From Clytia hemisphaerica (lineage: Eukaryota; Cnidaria; Hydrozoa; Leptothecata; Clytiidae), in assembly GCA_902728285.1 (NCBI GenBank), contig CACVBU010000491.1, positions 434,001 to 498,000 of the forward strand: a stretch of DNA of 64,000 nucleotides. The letters run 5' to 3'. Under the pieces are notes generated by a model. It was not told the origin of the DNA. It ran no database searches and saw nothing but the letters and a program-made list of their open reading frames with translations. Shown here in pieces: positions 22,801 through 35,642 of this stretch (its first letter is position 1; the number at the start of each line of letters is the position of its first letter). The translations under genes and the position numbers were made by a program.

Positions 22801-24100
22801 TTAAAATGGCGTCAAAACAGCGAAAAAAATAGCAAAAACACCTTTAAAGAGATCGTATTTTCAAAAAGTTTAATTTGGCGGGAATTTGATTTGGCGGATG
22901 GCGGAAAAAAGAAATTTTGGTGGGAACTTAATTTGGCGGATTTCCGCCAAATTTTTTTCCGCCAAAATTTCTTCCTTTAAGGTAGCCAAAAATCACGAAA
23001 ACCGCGAAAATTAATCCACTTAAGGTAGTTTCTACAATGCAGTTTTAAAAATCGGTGATATTCTTTAATGTGAATTTTCAGGACCTAAAATTAATACCTG
23101 TTGGTCATTAATTAGGCTGTTCCAGAAATAAAAGTATGCAGGAATTGGAGAATAAGCCTCCTCTCAGAATTTACCCCAAAGATTTCCGACCCCTAGACAA
23201 GCATCAATTTGCCCGCCTCAGACATGAACAATTTCACGTTACCCATAGACAATATATCCTCAACCCCCCATAAAATTTAGTTCTGAAACTGCATATTTCG
23301 TGAGTGAACGGGAGCCCCGTGTGTAAATGTTATTAACTCATAAAATTAAGTCTAGCAAGTATCAAGTAAAAGTTGTATGTCAGCATTCACAAGTAGCGAT
23401 GTGTAAAAAAAATTACTGGCAACTTCCCGAGTGTACTTCACGAATTTGGAATACACAGAGTCCTGAAACAATCTTTTATTTTGTCCAGCCTTGGCAAAAT
23501 CTGGTTTTAGAAGATTGATAAGCTTCTTGTGTGTTAAGAAGCCCGTATTCGATCGAAATATATGCAGAAACACTGGACGGGCTCATGCAATCTTAAAGAG
23601 GGAATTTTTTGGAAGGTTTAAGGACGTCATAAGATTACAAAAAGTATTGATCATCAATCAATGTAATTCAATCATACATCGTTTTACCCTTTTAAAATTG
23701 ATATCTCGGTAAACCTTATATCGAAAATCTTTAATAAACAGGGGGGGTGTCGAAAAAGACGGGGGGGGCTGGAATGTCAACTCTTGAAAACACTGAAATA
23801 GGTCAAAAATAGGCTAAAAACAGGCTTTTCACAGCAAAATAAGAGACTTTGCTTTGGTACTTCCGAAACGTTGTCAAAAATTAATAAATTAATAGGGGGG
23901 TCTCATGACAGCTGTAAAGTCCATTTTGAAATTTTTAATTCCTCAATCTTGTTTTCGATACACCTCATTTAGTAATTTTTTGAGTGTCTTCAATGTGATT
24001 CTATATATATATATAAGTTATACTGGCCCCTGGCCTGGAAACTCTAATTGGCCTACTCCTGTGGATTTGTGAGAAATGTATACCAAGATAACTTTTCAAT
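16871..24100. other. Gene-poor AT-rich region with MITEs
   Basis: I see no supportable gene. The stretch holds low-complexity repeats: CCGGAAAAA-type repeats at 17.85-18.4 kb, a CGATTGAA-rich block at 18.7-19.05 kb, several GGTATTAATTTTCGCGC copies at 19.6-19.8 kb, a G10 tract at 20.64 kb, and the MITE listed at 22.66 kb. Short open frames here look like chance. Confidence 0.6.
22661..22982. mobile_element. CCTTAA-ended MITE flanked by TA
   Basis: The ends CCTTAAAGGAAGAAATTTT and AAAATTTCTTCCTTTAAGG are inverted repeats flanked by TA on both sides. The interior is built of short TTTGGCGG / AATTTAATT blocks. A relative with the same plan is at 34867-35181. Confidence 0.75.
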
Positions 24101-24146
24101 CAAGGTGACACAATGGTTTAAAATGAAAGAGTTTGAAATCACTAAC

Positions 24147-25884
24147 CTGTAACAAACCGAACTCTTCAAATGCTTTTCTAATATCCTTCAAATGCTTTTC
24201 TAATATCCTTGTATCCTTCTTTTGGGTTTGGGGAGGTAAAAATTTCTTTTAAGCCGTCCTCGTTGATGAAGCTGGGAATATCACCGTTTTGAAGGATGCT
24301 GAGTGCTGATTTATTAAAGAATAGTGAAATATTATTTATTATCAAAGTTTCAAGATATTCCTGATTGACCGCCAGCCTGAATTGTCCCAACTCCATTAAG
24401 GGTATAATTTCGCTAATTTGGCGCTTTTTATATGAATGAATTCTTCATTAACATAGGGGATTAGAGCAAATAGCATGAAATCAAAGATTTTGCGGGGATT
24501 TAAATTCACGAAAATGGCCCAAATTCACCAAAATCGTGAAAGTTAATCACCTTAAAGGATAATTATTCATTAAAAGTTTACGCACAAAGTTATCCTTTTA
24601 AGGTACTCTCCCCTCTTAAGTCCCTCACTCTCCTTCGATTTTAATAACAACATCAGATTACACTATGCTTGGGATAGAAAAACAACAAAAAAAGCTGGTA
24701 TATAGTAACGTACCAAAAATAACGCCAATCAAATAGAAGTCCGTTTGTTCTCTTAGACCGTCATCAGTGAAGTAATTCTGCTTGATGGCTTTCATGATAA
24801 GGTTGAAAAATTCTTTTCGCGATCCTCCAAAATCTTCCGCAAGCTAAAAATAAGAACCAGGAAATTAGTAAAAAAGTGTTTGTAGCCCCCTCACTTTTTT
24901 GCAAAATAATGTTTGGTTAATAAGTTAAGGATTTTTCTATTGAATTCATCTCTTAAATTCTCCGGGGGGGGGGTACTAGGATTGATGGGTGTCGGGTATG
25001 TGCGTGCCAGACCTCTGGACCCTTACCCTTAGAGAGACTCAGTGTAGACAAACCCAACCCTTAGAGAGACTTTTTCACAAAAAAATTCTATAATGGGCCA
25101 AAGAAATTCGATTTTTAAATGAATTTCTCAAATTTTCTCAAATTTTCCCACTTTTTTGACTTTTCACTCTTCTTTGACCCGAGTTTGAACCGACCCTTAG
25201 AAAGAGAGACTGATTTTGACTTTTTGTTTTTGTAACCCTTAGAGACACCCCTGTCTCAGTGCCCCGGTGGCATGATTTCAGTACATGATTTTTTTCAGTA
25301 CATGGTTTCAGTACATGATTTTTTCCTACGTCACTGCAGTAATCAAATTTTTATTGCACTCCCCCGGGTTAAATTATATCAAAATGTAGGTTAAAATGGC
25401 AGTTTCTACCCTTAAAATTGCCAAAATTTTCACGTTGCACAATTATGGTGGACCCAATTTGGACCCCTACATAAAGAATAAAAGTTCTTCTAACCATCGT
25501 GGTGAAATAATCAGTACCATGTACCGTTACTCTTTAGGTATTGAATGTTGAGGAAATTTAAAAATGAACCTTACCTCACCATAAAACTGCACTTCCAGAC
25601 AAAGAAATTTGTTTGTGTCTTCCTTTTCCAATAAAGAACCTAGAATGGCAGTGTCAGCTGAAGGAATTTCTAAAGCTCTTCCTCTTATAAGTTGTTTTTG
25701 TAGAGCTCTCAAAATTTCAACTGGATTTAGAGAGTCTGTTTTTCCTAGAACTTTTGTAACTTCCAGACCAATGTCTTTTACAACTTCTTCTTTTATAAAA
25801 TATCACATCATCCAGTATCCAACCAGGATTACTCTCGGTAGGATAAAGTTGGTGTGATATTTCGGGACATTTGCGATCGTTATC
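24147..25884 (-). pseudogene. G2E3-like HECT-domain gene fragment, broken
   Basis: Minus-strand exons resemble the HECT region of G2E3-like ubiquitin ligases. The exon 25884-25575 (acceptor TTTTAG, donor GTAAGG) carries PTESNPGWILDD and, after a frame problem, PVEILRALQKQLIRGR and EVQFYGE. Exon 24843-24714 joins in phase with LAEDFGGSRKEFFNLIMKAI, the typical HECT N-lobe signature. A third exon around 24400-24147 carries LSILQNGDIPSFI and IRKAFE. There a 22-bp tandem duplication (ATATCCTTCAAATGC and following) introduces a stop and a frame shift. No C-lobe with the catalytic Cys is visible. This is a decayed partial copy of a family that is expanded in cnidarian-type genomes. Confidence 0.65.
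24961..25368. mobile_element. MITE with G-run and C-run ends
   Basis: It begins CCGGGGGGGGGG and ends CTCCCCCGGG. The flanks TTAAATTC (24953-24960) and TTAAATTA (25369-25376) match at 7 of 8 positions. The interior contains repeated CCCTTAGAGAGAC blocks. It lies within an intron of the HECT pseudogene. Confidence 0.6.
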
Positions 25885-26589
25885 CTAAAACAGCTATGTA
25901 ATTTGTAAAATATCAGTGGATGAAATTGATGGACCCTCAAAGTGTTCGAAATTATGTAAAGTTTTGGAGTTTTTGAGGTTTCGAAGTTTGTTGAATATAA
26001 TATGTTTCAGAGTTACATCAATGTGGATATTTTGTAAATGAAGTATTTTGTGGAGCATGTAAAAATATTTTATTTTAATCGGCTTTTGGAAAAGTCCCAA
26101 GGCCAAGAGAGTTAAAAGTGAGAATATGTCGAGTCTATGTGAAAAAATTGAAAATTAGAATAAGAAGGGAACCTTCTGTGCTCTGGAGGTGGAGTATGCA
26201 CAATATTTTCATATTTATTTGGTTGACTTGAGAGCCCCAAGACTGTGTAACTGAATATAGCTGTGAAAGAAAAAATCTGGTAGAATGTCTTTGGGGTGAG
26301 AATAGACTAGAATTGTAGATTTAAAATTCAGTCATCCGCGAAAATAAATTCCCGAAAAATATTTGAAAATGACTCATCCGCGAAAGTTAGCCCCCGCGAA
26401 ATGCTGAAATTTTGCGGATAGCCTCATCCGCGAAATTTTATCCCATTAAAGTATCAATTTGCAACCGAATAACAATCGACAGATAATTAATTAATCAAAA
26501 AATCAATTGTATCGATTATCAATATTACAATATTATATTTAGTTAATTGATTGCAATCGATTAGCACCATCTATTATAAGAGACTTATA

Positions 26590-26934
26590 AGTATCAACTT
26601 TTGCCTGCTTGGATATGAAAGTTTACATTCAGTACATTTCTCTAGTAATCCGATTTTGTGAACAACTTTCTTGTGGTAAGTGAGTCCATTTTTACTCTTG
26701 AAACTCTTTGGAACAATCTTCACATTTAAATAAATCACCATCGTGAACAACTCTTACATGCACATTCAGTTCATAGTTACCACGGAAACTCTTCTCGCAT
26801 ATATGGCATCCTGCTGTACCATCATCTTTGGGTTTATGTTTCATTATATGCAAAGCATGTTCTTCCTTTGGAAATAATTCACCACAAAATGCACAAATTA
26901 CCATCTTCTGGTTTCTGTGGTTGTTATTATTCAT
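26590..26934 (-). pseudogene. C2H2 zinc-finger fragment with frameshift
   Basis: From ATG 26934 the frame encodes two C2H2 fingers (CAFCGELF...HIMKH and CHICEKSF...HVRVVH) and the start of a third (CEDCSKEF). One extra base near 26700 ends the frame. In the shifted frame the third finger continues with KSKNGLTYHKKVVH, followed by CTEC of a fourth. The series was therefore a multi-finger protein now inactivated by a 1-nt insertion, or the insertion is a sequencing error. No neighbour suggests a function. Confidence 0.6.
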
Positions 26935-28345
26935 TTCTATACTATTTTTAAGGTCTATAGATGAAAATTAATTAGGAAATTTATTAGAAAATATCAAATA
27001 CAGATCTGTCTCATCGTTCACTTTAAGAAATTTATCATTTTATTATGAGAAGTTGTTAAGAGTATTTTATCTTCTCTAAATCTAGAAATTCATGGGAAAC
27101 TTTCAAGACACTAAGACTAAAGTGGCCATAGTGCAGAAAGGGGTCTGATCCCCCCCCCTTCTGGCATCCCCCAAGCTTTTCACACTAAATTTTCTAAAAT
27201 TCTCTTAACCCCCCCCCCATTTTCCAGGAAAATTAATGAACCCCCTGCTTCAGTTTTTCGGAAGGTGTCCCCCCTAATTTTACAAACCACAAATTGCTCT
27301 GCATGTGAAAACTTTTCAAAAATCAAACTTTCACGGCAAACAAAAATAAAAATACAAGAGAACTGAAGCGGGAAATCCATTGTTACCGTTACCGTAAAGA
27401 TTTTTACTACCGTTGTAGTACCGGAGATTTTGAGCGAAATTCTTGCACCGTGTAAGGCTAATCTAATTTGTCCCAGAGAATAACTTGATATAATTAAGGT
27501 AATTAAATTTAGGTTAGTTTAAGTTTAGTTTTTAAGTTAGTTTAGTGTAGGTTAAGGTAATTTATTTAGGTAGTTTTATTTTTAATGCAATCCATTAGAT
27601 TTTTTAGTTATTGGGCTGAAATATAGAATGAAAAGGGTTAATTATGTTGCAAATTAATTGATTTAAATGTGATAGTCATCTGATTGAGAGTATGATTATC
27701 GATGTAATTACTTATACAATATTTTAGAAACAATAAGCTTGAAACTAACTAACTTAAAACAAGTTATGTCTACTTTGCAATACTCTCAATATTTAAACTA
27801 CATTTAGTGTACAAATGATTAAGAATTTAGTCAATATTACTTTCTCATAATTTACACTCAAATTGTCTGCTATTACTAACCCTTTACTTACTAACTATTT
27901 ATGAGGGCAAAGGCAGAAAATATTGACCAATGTCATGTCAAAAAGTATTGCGAGGGCAATACGTTTGACACTGCTTATCACACACCTAAATTACTAAAAT
28001 TAAGGTTTTTGGAGTGTGATCAGCCATTCTAACTCGCGTCGGCATTCGGCTATTGCTGACACAAATGCCTACGTAAATTTTAGCCACTATATACCTAAAA
28101 TTCACTTCTTTATTATCCAATAACATGCACACACAACAAGTTTGTGAATGATAAGGCCATTGGAAAGAAAATCCCCTTTAGTGGATAAATTCACAAAAAT
28201 ACATTTCTTACTGAATTGCAGCCAACGTTTTGGCAAAAGGTATCGGATTTCATAAATTTCCCCCGATTTAGTGGCCATACCTAAGTATTGGTTAATAATT
28301 TAGCGATTTTTTTAGATTTTGCAACAGGAATTCCTCAATTTTTCC

Positions 28346-29192
28346 AAGGACACTTGTATAGCGTAGCTGGACTGAGCACAAATTTATTTTCTTTGAACCA
28401 TGTGTGTCGTCGTAATAATAGATATCGTCTTTCTTTGACCAATAAGAGGTCGTTCCTCATGTTTTTTCAACCAATCAGAAATACTTTTTAATAAAAGTAC
28501 TTAAAAATGAAAAACCATCGTCAGACAGATGGATTTTGCACGGAAAGTTTGTTGCTAAAAAATATTTTATGAAATTTCTTTGACATGATTGCAATAACAA
28601 GAAAATAACAATCGAACAATTACTTTATAATGAGTTTTATCACACCTTTATACAATCAAATCATTAAAAAAGAGAAACTTTTCTTTCTCGTGAATGATGT
28701 TTAGATTTTTCTTTTAGCAGCTGTAGTATGATGTATTCCGTTCCTTGTTCGACATCTTGCTATAGCGATTATAAGATTTGGGTACTTTGGTGAAAGTTTA
28801 GGCTATTTTTTACTCATTTTTTCTTCGTCATTTTCAACTTCAACCTTCTAAGAGTTGTTTAAAATATTTGTTACACCTTGAAATAATTTACGTAATTTAC
28901 AATTTAACTTTTTCGAAGGACCCTTTTTTCAAGGTTATTGGCTTATAAATCAATCAAACTTATATTTTATTTTAAAAATCTTCATTCAAGATAAAGTCAA
29001 ATATAAAACCTTGCAAAAAAGTCCCTTATGAAAACTAATAAACTTTGCAATACTAATTTTTTGCAATTAATTTGAAAATAATATTCTCAACCGCTGAGCA
29101 GGGTTTGCAGATTCGCTCCGACAGACATGTGTTAAAAAGAGAAAGAGAAATAGCCGTTGTACTCAGTCCAGCTACGCTATACAAGTGTCCTT
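28346..29192. mobile_element. Non-coding TIR element
   Basis: A 34-bp inverted repeat starting AAGGACACTTGTATAGCG lies at 28346-28379 and 29159-29192. A possible 8-bp duplication with one mismatch (ATTTTTCC / ATTATTCC, offset by one base) flanks it. The interior is AT-rich without coding potential. Confidence 0.65.
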
Positions 29193-29754
29193 GATTATTC
29201 CCAAGGCTGTTCGTAAAAAAATCCTTGGTTCCCATCATTCCATCCATCAAAAAGTGGGTGGGTTGGTCGGGTAAATATGTTTATTGAGCAAAAAAGTCTG
29301 AGACGGTGGAATTTTCTTTTAAAAAGGACGGGTGTTTCATTACCCCCTTTAGCCTCTTTTTCACTTCACAAAAGTTCTGCAGGTTTGTTTTGATGTTTAT
29401 GATTCGAACGTGAACAAGTTTGGGATTGTAAAAGGTAAGTTATGATGGATTGAATGTGATATTTTGATTTTCTAATTGTATCTGCGCAAAAATTTCTGAC
29501 GAACGTCCTCCCTATCAATGGAAAATCAGAGTTCGAAATCGGGAACAATGGAATTAAAAAGTTTTTTTTTTTTTTTTTTGGCGAGAAAGTGTTTGCTTTT
29601 CTCTTGAAAAAGAAAACAGAGGGGTGATGGTGGGTTTCAGCTGGTCAGGAAAAATGTTTTCTGATTTTTCAGTAGAATCATCGTCGATCGGGTGACGGCA
29701 ACCAAACATTTTTTTACGAATGACGCAAACTTTTTGCTAACTGCCTGGCTAAGT

Positions 29755-30000
29755 AAGGCGGCCATCGAAAAATTGTTCTATTCGCGTCATCCACCCGCAT
29801 CATATTATTTGCTGATTTTCCGAGGCGGAGACGCGGAAAAAAATTCGGGAAAAATAATTTGTTCTTTTATTTAAAGTATATAGCTTTTTTCTCAATCACT
29901 CTGCTGGCGGCCATCCATAATTGTTTTGTTCGCGTTACCCCCGCCCTCGAATTACTGACGTGATTAAAAAAAACCGGGAATTTTTTTGACAACACCCGTT
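29755..30000 (+). repeat. Dispersed repeat, copy 1
   Basis: Begins GGCGGCCATCGAAAAATTG and shares about 240 bp of patchy similarity with 60125-60360 in the same orientation, including the TATAGCTTTTTTCT and CCGGGAATTTTT blocks. Confidence 0.6.
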
Positions 30001-31828
30001 GTGTGACGCGTACAGATCAGAGCATTTTTTCGATGACCGCCTAAAGTTAAGTAAGGAAATTCCGTCAGTCCGTCTATATGTCGTTCACATAAAGGGACTA
30101 AAATGAACTAAAACTGGAGCAGCCCATTCACCCCCTCTTCATTTTGGAGCATTAAGGTGAAGTTTAATGTTTTTAAATTGGAAGGGCAATAAGTGAAAGA
30201 ATAAAAAAAGATCACATTTTAGAGAGGAAAGCCAGTATAGTTTCACTCTCAACTTACCAGGTGAATTCTTCGCAGGAATCAAGACATGTTCCAATTATAT
30301 AATGGAGACGAAGAGAAAGAGATGTTTTCAAGTAAATTAACAATCAAAAGCAGCTATAAATCAATCATAATAATATCCTGTCAAAATGAAATGTTCACTG
30401 TAGACCAGAATCTTGATTGCCATTGAAATTTTCCATTAGGGTACTTTACTGCTAATATGAATACGGTTTTCATCGTCCTCTACCACGGCTTTCTTTTCGA
30501 TCCGGTGCCGAAAAAAGTACAAAGCCGTATCAATATTGAAAAGCGTATCAAAAATTGGTAGCGTATAATAAAATTTTTGCGTTGCCGACTGACTCTCGCC
30601 TCCAAAAAATATTTCGTCAAAATTATTTTGGCGAGAAAATTTTCGTCTGGTCTGTAAATTGTTTTTTGATGAATTTCCGGGGGGTTTTTGCTAATTTTTA
30701 AAGAAAAGGTACGAAGTAGCAGTATATTACAAAGTGCAAAAGGTTGGACCTCAGGAGGATAGCAACTTTGTACTTTTCAAAAAGGAGATAAAATTGCAGA
30801 CCTAATGATGGGTCGGGGCTTTTTTTCTGAGGCTCTGAAGAGCCGCAGTGGCCTGATAAAGTTGAAAGATCTGTTTTTTCTGACATTCAAAATGAATTAG
30901 TATTTTTTCAAAGGCTTTAGAAATTAGCCCCGACCCTTGGTTCGATTCCCCCTAAATAGGCCTACAAAATTCAGAAGGATTTAGGTCAGAAGAGTCATTG
31001 ACAGCGTTGCACTTTTAGAAAAACTGCAATTTTAGGACCAAACTTTGAAGTCAAATTCTGAGCGCAAAAAGGCATCTAGAGACTTGATTTTTCTTTTAAA
31101 AGAGAGAATGAAGGTTGTATTTTATAAAAAAACTTATTTCACTATCTTCACATTGGTAAGTAACTCAAAAATACACCTCGAAAATCACTTTCGTTAAAAT
31201 CTCGAAATTCGGTCTATTTTGCTGACCCGCATTTTCCGGCTCATTGTTTCACTCGAGTAGCTTCAAATTTATCTAACGTTTTAGGGGATGAGATTATAAA
31301 TGATTTCACAAATTCACCGTAAATATTTCTTAATTTCACATGAGATTCAATCCTGGTAAAACCAATTTTAAACATTCAGTCACCTTTAATAATGAATTAT
31401 TAAAAGAACAAAATTTTCACATTGAAAATATATTGTAATGGTCAATATCAGTTAATTTACATTTAAAATAAGAAAAAGAAAGTGATGAAAAGGAAAAATT
31501 TGGGAATCGAATTATATGTACCCACCAAACTCATATTGCAATTTGTTTGAAGAATCAATATTTCCATCAAGATAATATTTGGAACAATTCAACGAATCAG
31601 AATCAGCTTAAAATACCAAAAAAACTCTCAAAGAATACAATCGAATTGAGTTATACAGTTGGGTACAGAAATTCATCAGAGAGAGAGAGATGAACCATCC
31701 CATCAGGGGAACTGGCCTAGAAAATAAACTAAAAATATTAGAATATTCTAGGAAATCACTACGCTAAAAAATGTTGGTAAAATAAAATAGTAGCTAAAAA
31801 GAAATTTCAATTTCAAATATTAAACATA

Positions 31829-32464
31829 TCATACACCAATTACACCATTTAGCACACCATTCCAGACAATTCTATCCAGTGCCATATCATACCAATCAAC
31901 AATATTAACATTAACTTTTCTTGGAGCTTTATAAATGCCTCGGCCATATGTAAATTCCGGGGCTCCTTTTGGACGACGATTATTAACCCAAGACGAGAGA
32001 AGCTTGCGTGGCAGTCTGTTAAAAGGCATTCGCGCAACATGCCCAAGCCAAGCAAGCTGGCGAGAGGTGACATAATGATCAATATTTTTGAGAGATAGAC
32101 GTTGTAGGAGGCTTTCGGTGCTAATCCTGTGGGTAAATACTTGTGTACGGTTTACTCGACACATGGCTCTGATGCAAATGTGGTGAAAGTTTCTTAGGGA
32201 TCTAAAAAGCTTCTCTGTGAGACACCAGGTTTCAGCACCGTTTAGAAGTATCGGAAGGATGGGCGATTGATAGGCAGAACTCTTTGCCTGGTACGATATC
32301 GAGCGGTTTGAGAAGAGCGATTTTCTCAAAGAACCAAAAGCATTACCTGCTTTACGAATTCTATGGTTAACATCAAATTCATCTATACAATTTCTTGAGA
32401 TGAAGGTTCCTAAATAGCAGAATTTGTCGGTGATTGGGAAGAATTTTTGATTTCCAAGGTCGAT
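31829..32464 (-). mobile_element. 3' part of a LINE reverse-transcriptase ORF
   Basis: The frame is open from 32464 down to a stop at about 31829. It reads DLGNQKFFPITDKFCYLG, HRIRKAGNAFGSLRKS, LPILLNGAETWCLTEKL and LAWLGHVARM, the hallmark C-terminal region of non-LTR retrotransposon RT proteins. The polymerase FADD box is not present; it would lie upstream. The coding frame is cut exactly at the first base of element B's TIR (32465). The missing 5' part should therefore lie on the far side of element B, outside the window. Confidence 0.82.
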
Positions 32465-34866
32465 CAGTTAGTACCTTTAGCCAAATTAGGAAAATTTTTC
32501 TTAATTTTACGAGTATTCCTTATTAGGAATCTGATACCTAATTAGGAAGAAAAAAAATTCCTAATTAGGAATATGAAGCAAATACCTAGATTTTCTCCAA
32601 AAATAGAAAAAATCGCACGTTAGAAAGTACTTCATAAGATTCTTACCATTCCATTTAGGTGGGAAAGAAAGATTGAGCTCTTGATTTGCTCGGGGGACCG
32701 AGCTATAATTCCTAGAAAAACCTTCACTTCTCCCGCGGGAAAACGCGGGCATAACGCGTATGAATTACGCGTAAAAGCCCTTTCTATATGCCGATTGAAA
32801 AAGTACTTTATGTGTAAACGGGGCCTTACGGATAATAACAAACATTCAAAATGGCGCGCGAATGCTTGTGCAAGCTGCACCATTCCTGGACAGCCAAAGA
32901 GAGTTTTACTGTATTTAGAATAAGTACCTCGAAGAAATTTAAAGTTGATTATCTACAGTATTTACGAGTTAAAGGACTAATCGCACGATGAGTTATTTTT
33001 TCCTCTTTGGCGCGCTTTCAAAGAGAGCAATTAATCGTTAATTGTATCCTGTAGAGAGCAATTAATCGTTAATCACACTCTTCAATGACGCGCCAATGTT
33101 TACAAAATTGATTTAATGTTTTTCTTACATTTTTTTATCGAACGTTTTAATTGCATTCGAAATTCATTTTGTGAGAAATAAAATCTTTAAGCAAACAATA
33201 AAAGAAAAACATAAAGAGAAGAGTAAAATGTTAAACTTCCAGTGTAATTTACTTTCCTGACAGGGAAAAAAAGTAGTGAATAAAATTGGGCGATTAGCTC
33301 GTAATCACATAATAACTCGTACAATTCGAAAATTACACTCGTGATTTTGTTGTTTCGAATTTTCTTCGTCCTTTCGGACTCGGAAAATTAATAACGAAAA
33401 ACTCACTCGTGCAATTATTCTCAAATTGCACTCGTTATCATGTGATTACATATACTTATCCCAGAAAGAGGAGATTTTGTTTGTGATATATGCATAAGAA
33501 ATGGAGGAGAGTTGAAAAGATTGGAAGATGGCGGTGCTGCTGATGAAAGAAGTTGTAGTTATGAAGGTGCAGTTGGAGGAGAAGATGATATACCAGAAGA
33601 AGAGGATGGACATAAGACGTTAGAAGCTACACTGAAAGAAGTTATTTTGTCTTTAAAATCCTCGAACAAAGAATTGGGATGTGTTTCAGATCATGTTTGG
33701 TGCGATTTATTAAAAACCATTGGCTCGAAAGTCGTCAACCAAAACCTTGATGAAGACGGAAATAATATTTCACAATTGTTCAAATCAGTTGATAAACTTA
33801 CACATATTGAAATTGACCCCTATGTGAAATCAAGAAGTTCACTTTTGAAAGCTTTCATTGAGGGATCGGTCAACAAAACATAGGAGAACATGAACAATAC
33901 AGGAGAATCAAGGTTTGCATGTCTTCTTGAGAGTTTTTATGGACTCTTAAATCTCAAATGGGTTATGCCCATTTCATTTTCTAGTAACTTGGTTCAATCA
34001 GCCATTTCTGGTTCCAAGACAGTAACTAAAATTAATGGGAAATCTGCTCCAGCTGGAAGTGTCACCTTATACAATAATTGGTTCACCAATAATGGGAAAA
34101 TACCCGTTGATTGCCCTAAAGGAGATTTAGAAACATTTTTTTGATAATCTTGGGAATATCAGAAAAAAAGCTACAAAGTATCAAAAGACAAAACTGGATC
34201 TGCAGACATTGTCACATCCACTTTGCACCTGAGTCTTCCTGACAAAGGCTTGCAATTGAGAGAAGAGTTGAAGCCAATCAAATGGCCTAAAATGGCCAAA
34301 GAAGGTGAACAAAAGAAAATGGAAGAAATCATTGAAGATTCCGAAAAAGTATTTCGTCGATGTCGTCTACAATACCTATCAACCATGATCAATATTTTCA
34401 AATCTCAGCAAAATGTTGAGAGCAGGATTGAGGAATTGATTAAATTACAAAACAGAAAATGTGTTAATGAGGTTTGTATTTACCAATTACTCTTGTATGT
34501 TTTGAACATGTTTCCTAGTATTTAAAATGATGATCATTTTACTGTTGACAGTGACTCGTTAAAGAAGTCGAAATATTCAGGAATTTACCATCTCTCTCTT
34601 TTTTGTATTTTGAATGTCAAGATCAAGAAGAAGAGCTTATTCGGTTTAAGTTTTGTTTTACTTGTATGCCTTATAAACACACTTCATTAATTTTACATTT
34701 TTTAATTATAAGTTTAAAAAGGACAAAAGAATTCCAATCACATTTTTTTGCTAATATTATTGATTTAAAAGATTGATAATTAGGATCATGAAAAAGAGAT
34801 CATGAAATAGAGATAATGAACATAATAAATTTTCCTATTTTCTTCTTGAAAATAAAAAAGCAACTA

Positions 34867-35181
34867 CCTTAAGGGAAGAAATTTTCGCGGGGAGAAAGTT
34901 TCGCGGTTTTCGCGGTTTTTGGCTAAAACCGCCAAATTAAGTTCCCGCGAAATTTTACAAAATTGTCAATCCGCGAAATTTAATAAATTCTACATTTATT
35001 CTGAAAATTGTTAAAACCCATAGGAAAATTAAAGAAATTGTATTGGAAATCTTATGAACCGCGAAATTAAGTTCCCGCGAAATTTCTTAAATTTTATTGA
35101 CCGCGAAATTAAATTCCCGCGAAATAAACTTTTTCAGCCATCCGCGAAATTAAATTGCCGCGAAAATTTCTTCCCTTAAGG
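34867..35181. mobile_element. CCTTAAGG-ended MITE in element B intron
   Basis: The ends CCTTAAGGGAAGAAATTTTC and GAAAATTTCTTCCCTTAAGG are inverted repeats flanked by TA. The interior repeats CCGCGAAATT AA-type blocks. It sits in the intron between exons 2 and 3 of the element B gene and is related to 22661-22982. Confidence 0.78.
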
Positions 35182-35585
35182 TATTTATTATCTTTTTAGG
35201 ATTGTGAGAAAATGTTCTTCAATAGAAAAAGAGTATGTGATGAATGTAGTTCACAAGTTAAGAAGGTTGAGAAAGAAATTCAAGAAAGAAAACAAACTAC
35301 CTCTTCTGGTGAAATATACATTCATCTAGGTGGGAAATCAAACGTAAACAAAGTCCCTCAAAAAGTGGGTGAACCAGTTCTTAACACCCTTCAAGATTAT
35401 CTACAAATAGGTCGTGATCGAGAATGGACATACTATCACAGCACACAGGGCTGCATGCTTGGTTTTCCAATTATACTATTCATTCTTTTCTCGTTATCTC
35501 AAGCATTAATTAAAATTCCAAAATATTTTATTGCTCTTAACATTTCATTTATTTATTTATTCATTTTTCATTTTTTTAACAAACA

Positions 35586-35642
35586 AATGTACGGATAATG
35601 GGTCCTAGGACCTTTTAGTATGAAATATATAGATAGATAGAT
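35586..35642 (+). repeat. Shared tail sequence with GATA microsatellite, copy 1
   Basis: GGATAATGGGTCCTAGGACC followed by an ATAGATAGAT tail. A second copy at 36842-36897 has the same layout, which suggests a retroelement 3' end with a microsatellite tail. This copy disrupts an element B exon. Confidence 0.5.

Larger units (their letters stand above)
26950..31800. other. Gene-poor region
   Basis: No gene is supportable. It contains a C9 tract at about 27.2 kb, TTAGGTTAG-like low complexity at 27.5 kb, the TIR element at 28346-29192, a T-run at about 29.56 kb, and the dispersed repeat at 29755-30000. Confidence 0.55.
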
